This document shows positions 6,601 to 9,592 of a stretch of 9,592 bases of DNA, piece by piece (the first letter of the stretch is position 1; each line of letters starts with the position of its first letter). The notes beneath the pieces are model-generated. The model was not told the origin of the DNA. It ran no database searches and was given only the letters and a program-made list of their open reading frames with translations. The position numbers and the translations under genes are program-made. The stretch comes from an uncultured Methylotenera sp. (GTDB taxonomy: Bacteria > Pseudomonadota > Gammaproteobacteria > Burkholderiales > Methylophilaceae): NCBI GenBank assembly GCA_937957775.1, contig CALFXV010000033.1:1-9592 (forward strand), written 5' to 3'.

Positions 6601-9592
6601 TACCCAGGTGCGCTTGCCTTTAGTGCGGCGGTGGGAGCGAACCAAGCTTTGCGAACTTTAACGGTGAATGGCAACACGCTGTTTACTAATGGCGCCATCA
6701 CAACGACTAACTCTCAAGAATACAATGTTGCTAACATCAGGTTGGCTGGCGACACTGTCATGACCACTCAAAATGCAAGTATCACTATATATTCGGCCAT
6801 CAATGAAACGGACGACAGCAACGGCGGCCACAGCTTGGTGGTCGACGCCGGTAGTGCCAACGTGTATTTTTACGAGGGCATAGGTAGCGATAATCCCATT
6901 AAAAACTTGTCCGTACTAAGTCGTGTGGATGTGTATGCCAATATCACAAGCACTGGCACTCAGACCTATGCTGGGCCAGTGTTAATTAGGAACCCTGTAA
7001 TTTTTTCCACACCGTCTTCCATCACTTTCGCCTCCACTTTAGATGACGTCAATATAGGACAAAACAGTCTGGTATTACATGGTGAAACCGGCATTTATTT
7101 AGCTGGCGATGTGGGAGTCACAACCGCATTCCAAAGCATTGCATTCGAAGGGCCGGTAGGCTTGAATGGTTCGATCACAATTAAATCGGCGGACGGTTTA
7201 ATTGAGTTTCAATCAAGCATTGTGGTTGCCCAACAAGCTGGTGTAGGCCTTTACGCGTTAAATCTAAACGCAGGCTTAGCCAATATTAAGTTAGCCGGAT
7301 CAATCGGGTTTGACGGAACCTTGTTAAATGGGGTTGCAGTTAACAAGCGACTTGGTGAAATTTCCTTTAATAGCCCGGTCATTATTGGTCAAAATCTGGC
7401 TTGCATCGCTCGTGCTTGTGATGTCATTTTGGCAACAGAAAATAAACCCATTACGTTTAATGCTGCAGTAAACGATGCCGTAAGGGGTCGACACAATTTG
7501 ATTATTTCAGCCGGCACCTCCCAAGTGAATTTGTTTGCGCCCTTGGGTTCTTCTGCCGCATTTGCTAGTCTGGAAGTTTGGGGTACTGTGAACATGAGTG
7601 CTTCGGTCAGCACGATTGGGGATCAGGTTTACCATAACAGTATTGCACTTAAAGATGCCGTGACAATGACCGCAACCACGGGCAACGTCGTGTTTGAGGC
7701 TAATGTATTTGGCGATGGTGCTTCATTGATCCCCAGGGACATGATTCAATTTTTGGGAAACGGCGATTACCTCTATAACAACACGGCTTACATTGCAGAC
7801 GCGATATCAGGCAGCAACAGTCAAGTAGCTGCCGTTACCTATGATGCGATCACGAATACTTACCAATGGACGCCTTCCTATTCTGATGTGGTCAAAGTCT
7901 TGCAAGTTGCGGGCGGCGGGGCAGGCAGTGGCGCGACAGCGGGCGGTGGCGGTGGCGGGGTTTTATATAACGCCCGCACCCCAATTTTGTCTGGTAATAC
8001 CTACACAGTAACAGTGGGTGCCGGTGGTTACACTGACCCAAGTTGGTGCTGGTGTTCAACGGGCAGCAATGGCGGTAACTCGCAATTTGGTAATTTAACG
8101 GCAGCTATCGGTGGCGGTGGCGGCAGTGGCGCCTGGGGCTGGGGTGCCAGTGGCGGCTCAGGTGGCGGCGCCTCTGTTTATGTATGGCAAGACAGCGGCC
8201 TTGGTGGCTCGGCATTTCTCGGTCAAGGTAACCCAGGGGCCGGTGGCGCTTACACAGGTTCATATTGGGTAGGCGGTGGTGGTGGCGGGGCGAGCAGCTC
8301 GCCCTTGTTATCCCAGCATTACCAATATTCCGGTGCCTCTGCTAATGGCGGCGCGGGGATCGCCAATAACATTACCGGGACTGCCGTCTATTATGGCGGC
8401 GGGGGCGGCGCTTCAGCAGACAACGATCAATTTGCTGGGTCAGTCGGTGGCATAGGCGGCGGCGGTAATGGGGGCTATTGGAATGGCTCCTCATGGGTTT
8501 CCGCAACGGCCGGTCAAGATAATGTCGGTGGTGGCGGTGGCGCCAACGGGCCGTGGCGTAGTGGCAATGCGCCAGGCGCTAAAGGCGGCTCCGGCACGGT
8601 GATTGTTGCGCGCCCAACTTATGGTGTAGCGGTTGATCTGAACATCCATAGTGGCGGGAAAATTATTGGTGTGGAAAATATTTCTAACATCAATAAGCTC
8701 GCTTTGTCATCAAGTGGTAACGGCAATACTGCCGTAGTCCTACCTTTTGAGTTAATCAACAATTCAACCGGCTTCACCAAGGGCGGCACGGATACGTATA
8801 CGATTACTGGTCTGTCTAGCTACAGTCATGCCATCGCGGTCTACGGCGGGCTGTTATCGGTGCTTGACTCCCCATCCCGCACTCTTAATATTGAAACCCT
8901 ATTATTACAAGGCGGCGGGTTGGCCTTGGATGCCGCCAACCCACAAGATTTAACGGTTAACAATTTAACTACCTATGCAAACAGCCCAATTACAAACGCC
9001 AATACGGTTAGGGTAAATGGCGCAACCAGTTTAGGTTCCAGCGTGTCTTCCATAGGCGACCAGTATTATGTAAACGACGTTAGTTTGATGAGCGATACCA
9101 TCTTGACCAGTGCAAGCGGTAACGTTGTTTTCGGGGGCACCGTGACAGGTTATATTTCTGTCTTGCAATTTTTAGGCGGCGGCAATTACCTATTTAATGA
9201 CGTGGCCGGCACCTTAACAGCTGCGACCAATTTAGGCGGTGCATTTACACTTAATTACACTAATGGTCAGTACGCGTTTAGCTCGGTGTTCAGTGCGCAA
9301 GCCCAAGCCTTGCTAGTAGGCGGTGGTGGTGCGGGTGGTGCGGGCGGTGGTGGTGGCGGTGGTGGTGTTATTTATAACCCTAACCTATTGCTAAATGCCG
9401 GTTCTACCTATGCGGTGGTGGTGGGTGCCGGTGGGGTGACAACGAGCATCAGTAATGGCCAAGCTGGCGCTAATGGCGGTGGCAACGGTGGCAACACGCA
9501 ATTCGGTAGCTTAATTGCTATTGGCGGTGGCGGTGGTGGTGGTCCTTACATCAATAACTACGCAAGCTGTTGCTGGAATGGCGGCTATAACG
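3634..9592 (+). CDS. Giant filamentous-haemagglutinin-like TpsA exoprotein with glycine-rich domains (3' end outside window)
   Basis: The frame is open from 3622 to the window end without a stop, giving at least about 1,986 residues. Numbering here assumes the TTG at 3634. A signal peptide with hydrophobic core LLNALILLTSLWLV ends PVFA, with cleavage predicted after residue 53. Residues about 54-300 form the TPS (haemagglutinin N-terminal) domain: LPTGG, VVSWNSFDV, NPNGVVFG (from residue 137) and GGLVATS. This region is the one recognised by a TpsB/FhaC outer-membrane transporter. A beta-helix passenger follows (GNGGQISLSA-type turns), then the GGIWLLDPTDIVIS module (about 803), Q-x-Y repeats (943-1333) and a glycine-rich domain (1420-1660). 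A second repeat copy starts near 1805. A role as a secreted surface adhesin is inferred. All eight cysteines of the mature part fall in four close pairs. The start is uncertain: no in-frame ATG occurs before 3838 and the TTG has no Shine-Dalgarno. No TpsB gene is visible. Confidence 0.9.
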   Translation, partial: MLNSLDKTINRKKFIWKASFQGIFACIFLFKKTLLNALILLTSLWLVTLPVFAADLPTGGKVEAGQASMSQNAQVLDVHQTSQRAVVSWNSFDVAKGNTVNFNQPNANSVMMNRVVGTSQSMIDGAINANGQVVFVNPNGVVFGKNAEVNVGGLVATSMNISNDDFMAAKDAMSFSGEDSGKVVNKGRINVNDAKGYVVLMAPEVRNEGVIFATISGQNSIALVSGQKVTLTFADRQLINVSVDASLINTLISNKRLIAVNGGKVVIAANSANDLMNSVISNKGTVSADGVNVQGGVVTLTAGTVSQAGTVSANATATSLNEHTPTSAATTLAGVGGQVNINAKQVNIEGASKTSATGSLGGGAVAVQATKNISIKSGAILDASASLRGNGGQISLSAQSIDLRGNLIARSGTQSGNGGVINVATSGLSVSETALVDASAQSPNGQAGQFNLSANEIIVDQTIANFVSKTLETTKVSLNAFKNMCMDFAGCTANGSGLIALLADASINKANNTPTALVMNADGQLIIEGSVVSANTAPLDLLLQSKDSVVLAVLASVRVQTIAISGPVIEANGNLFAYGSSQSGGPFMALFGAKLVISGRLRSGSKQNPGRIKIQGNDEIIIRDASIITEGDEGGLISIAATENLLVDNAEILTNGGNGRGGSLDILAGSVAIYSSSFKANSANDGGQIQIIADRGDVNLQQSLIQTNGSNGLGGTILLSGVNNTLISSTEISATGFQQGGTIKIGNDAIKQTIPFSNFTYLDSKTIVDASQKNANSYSRNGGYIETSGHTISMLASINAGRGGIWLLDPTDIVISSSADYLINLSNNVSNSFGPSNSLSSSDRLYTSSGSSTSYIDVATLITALNLGQAITVTTVGSAGSGNGDIFVDAVISSTDGSLSLKAAGAVNINQAISLLGYNSQLYVEGTLINVNANVTTKMSQQYNGPVRIANSPTLTSLGNASVDAAYIIFGATVDDSNAGSNALTLTTAYPGALAFSAAVGANQALRTLTVNGNTLFTNGAITTTNSQEYNVANIRLAGDTVMTTQNASITIYSAINETDDSNGGHSLVVDAGSANVYFYEGIGSDNPIKNLSVLSRVDVYANITSTGTQTYAGPVLIRNPVIFSTPSSITFASTLDDVNIGQNSLVLHGETGIYLAGDVGVTTAFQSIAFEGPVGLNGSITIKSADGLIEFQSSIVVAQQAGVGLYALNLNAGLANIKLAGSIGFDGTLLNGVAVNKRLGEISFNSPVIIGQNLACIARACDVILATENKPITFNAAVNDAVRGRHNLIISAGTSQVNLFAPLGSSAAFASLEVWGTVNMSASVSTIGDQVYHNSIALKDAVTMTATTGNVVFEANVFGDGASLIPRDMIQFLGNGDYLYNNTAYIADAISGSNSQVAAVTYDAITNTYQWTPSYSDVVKVLQVAGGGAGSGATAGGGGGGVLYNARTPILSGNTYTVTVGAGGYTDPSWCWCSTGSNGGNSQFGNLTAAIGGGGGSGAWGWGASGGSGGGASVYVWQDSGLGGSAFLGQGNPGAGGAYTGSYWVGGGGGGASSSPLLSQHYQYSGASANGGAGIANNITGTAVYYGGGGGASADNDQFAGSVGGIGGGGNGGYWNGSSWVSATAGQDNVGGGGGANGPWRSGNAPGAKGGSGTVIVARPTYGVAVDLNIHSGGKIIGVENISNINKLALSSSGNGNTAVVLPFELINNSTGFTKGGTDTYTITGLSSYSHAIAVYGGLLSVLDSPSRTLNIETLLLQGGGLALDAANPQDLTVNNLTTYANSPITNANTVRVNGATSLGSSVSSIGDQYYVNDVSLMSDTILTSASGNVVFGGTVTGYISVLQFLGGGNYLFNDVAGTLTAATNLGGAFTLNYTNGQYAFSSVFSAQAQALLVGGGGAGGAGGGGGGGGVIYNPNLLLNAGSTYAVVVGAGGVTTSISNGQAGANGGGNGGNTQFGSLIAIGGGGGGGPYINNYASCCWNGGYN
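3695..3730 (+). promoter_or_regulatory. Shine-Dalgarno-like site, GTG and T7/A7 runs: alternative, out-of-frame start of the exoprotein
   Basis: AAGGGA (3695-3700) lies 7 bases before GTG at 3708-3710. As written, GTG reads five codons and hits TAA at 3723-3725. A run of seven T (3713-3719) follows directly, and a run of seven A lies at 3724-3730. With six T, the GTG frame would read MHFLFKKTLLNALILL and continue into the signal peptide and TPS domain. The site is therefore the best ribosome binding site for the gene but is one base out of frame: a possible slippage switch or a homopolymer sequencing error. Confidence 0.4.
3721..3792 (+). other. Signal-peptide coding segment of the exoprotein
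   Basis: Reads FKKTLLNALILLTSLWLVTL followed by PVFA, then ADLPTGG. Two lysines, a hydrophobic core and a V-F-A end form a Sec signal peptide, with predicted cleavage just before the TPS domain. The in-frame stretch upstream (3634-3720) adds a basic, partly hydrophobic extension that may or may not be translated. Confidence 0.7.
3793..4560 (+). other. TPS secretion domain (haemagglutinin activity N-terminal domain)
   Basis: Encodes the conserved N-terminal domain of TpsA proteins, from LPTGG through VVSWNSFDV, NFNQPNANSVMMNRV, INANGQVVFVNPNG and GGLVATSMNIS to the AVNGGKVVIAAN strand repeats. In the family it folds as a right-handed beta-helix and engages the POTRA domains of the TpsB pore. 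The right-hand boundary is approximate. Confidence 0.9.
6421..7680 (+). repeat. Degenerate protein repeats anchored on Q-x-Y
   Basis: A recurring block reads, loosely, small/Thr-rich strand, Q-x-Y, x-x-x, then a hydrophobic strand. Examples are SQQYNGPVRI, SQEYNVANIRL, TQTYAGPVLI and DQVYHNSIAL, with tyrosine codons at 6460, 6721, 6967 and 7630. Spacings are 87, 82 and 221 residues. Preceding strands are alike too, e.g. ALTLTTAYPGALAF and SLVVDAGSANVYF. A further copy, DQYYVNDVSL, lies at 9067. The copies are similar only as protein, so they are old duplications. Confidence 0.65.
7891..8613 (+). other. Glycine-rich domain, copy 1
   Basis: About 240 residues dominated by Gly with interspersed Trp, Tyr, Ser and Asn. 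The order matches the widespread bacterial/phage glycine-rich domain: VLQVAGGGAGSG, GGGGGGVLYN, TYTVTVGAGG, GGNSQFGNL, then runs of GGGGG, ending GGSGTVIVAR. The domain recurs in surface and phage-tail proteins; its exact function is not established. It carries a W-C-W-C patch at 8044-8055. The region is clearly more GC-rich than the start of the gene because of GGN codons. Confidence 0.75.
9304..9592 (+). other. Glycine-rich domain, copy 2 (truncated by window end)
   Basis: Repeats the order of copy 1: ALLVGGGGAGG, GGGGVIYNPN, STYAVVVGAGG, GGNTQFGSL and IAIGGGGGGG. It ends in a Cys-Cys-Trp patch at 9568-9576. The rest of the domain lies beyond the window. Confidence 0.75.
9319..9366 (+). repeat. 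GGN codon run (14 Gly and 2 Ala codons)
   Basis: Sixteen consecutive GGN or GCG codons at the start of glycine-rich domain copy 2, mainly GGT and GGC. It is low-complexity coding DNA that could expand or contract in whole codons. It is also a likely place for assembly error. Confidence 0.7.

Larger units (their letters stand above)
7609..9592 (+). repeat. Long composite tandem repeat (Q-x-Y unit plus glycine-rich domain), about 479 residues per unit
   Basis: Two successive segments share the same order of elements. Copy 1: SVSTIGDQVYHNSIAL, GNVVFEANV, IQFLGNGDYLYN, then VAGGGAGSG and the glycine-rich domain. Copy 2: SVSSIGDQYYVNDVSL, GNVVFGGTV, LQFLGGGNYLFN, then VGGGGAGGAGG and glycine-rich sequence. 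The IGDQ motifs are 1,437 bp apart. Codons differ widely, so this is a diverged duplication. Copy 2 is cut by the window edge, and more copies may follow. Confidence 0.75.

Noticed and set aside
4026..7613. Several minus-strand open frames of 60-96 codons within the exoprotein gene
   Set aside because: They arise opposite a repetitive, stop-poor coding region and show only biased Ala/Thr/Pro-rich composition with no domain.
7900..9592. GGN-rich arrays as a CRISPR or non-coding satellite
   Set aside because: There are no fixed spacers or constant repeat lengths; the periodicity is three bases and matches in-frame glycine codons.

Overview
The window looks like the edge of conserved bacterial chromosome followed by accessory sequence. 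The organism is probably a gammaproteobacterium, possibly a methanotroph-like lineage. That guess rests on the character of the ArgH and HemW proteins and on a large two-partner-secretion exoprotein, and the genus cannot be fixed. From left to right the window holds: the 3' three-quarters of argH on the plus strand (2-1036); hemW convergent on the minus strand (1042-2304), with the two stop codons 5 bp apart; a possible 33-residue ORF (2354-2455) overlapping the stop codon of the next gene as ATGA; an AT-rich AraC-family regulator on the minus strand (2452-3447); a divergent regulatory region (3448-3633); and a very large plus-strand gene that runs off the right edge with no stop (from about 3634 to beyond 9592).

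The large gene encodes a secreted filamentous-haemagglutinin-like (TpsA-type) protein of at least about 1,986 residues. Its visible parts are, in order: a leader with a signal peptide; an N-terminal TPS secretion domain; a long beta-helix-type passenger; a conserved 'WLLDP' module; degenerate repeats anchored on a Q-x-Y motif; and a long composite repeat of about 479 residues in which a Q-x-Y unit is followed by a glycine-rich domain. The window ends inside the second copy. No TpsB transporter is visible, so the partner lies downstream or elsewhere.

The most interesting part is the control region of this gene. The AraC-family gene and the exoprotein gene diverge across a short AT-rich interval. 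It contains an exact 11-bp direct repeat (TTAATTCGTAG) with a 21-bp period, which is two helical turns and the classic geometry for an AraC-type dimer. The repeat lies immediately upstream of a plausible promoter for the regulator. Further along, the reading frame of the exoprotein has no in-frame ATG before residue 69. The best-looking initiation site, AAGGGA followed by GTG, is out of frame by exactly one base across a run of seven T. This suggests a phase-variable ON/OFF switch, or a sequencing error, at the start of the exoprotein gene. The two together suggest an adhesin locus with its own regulator and a possible slippage switch. This is inference from sequence alone.
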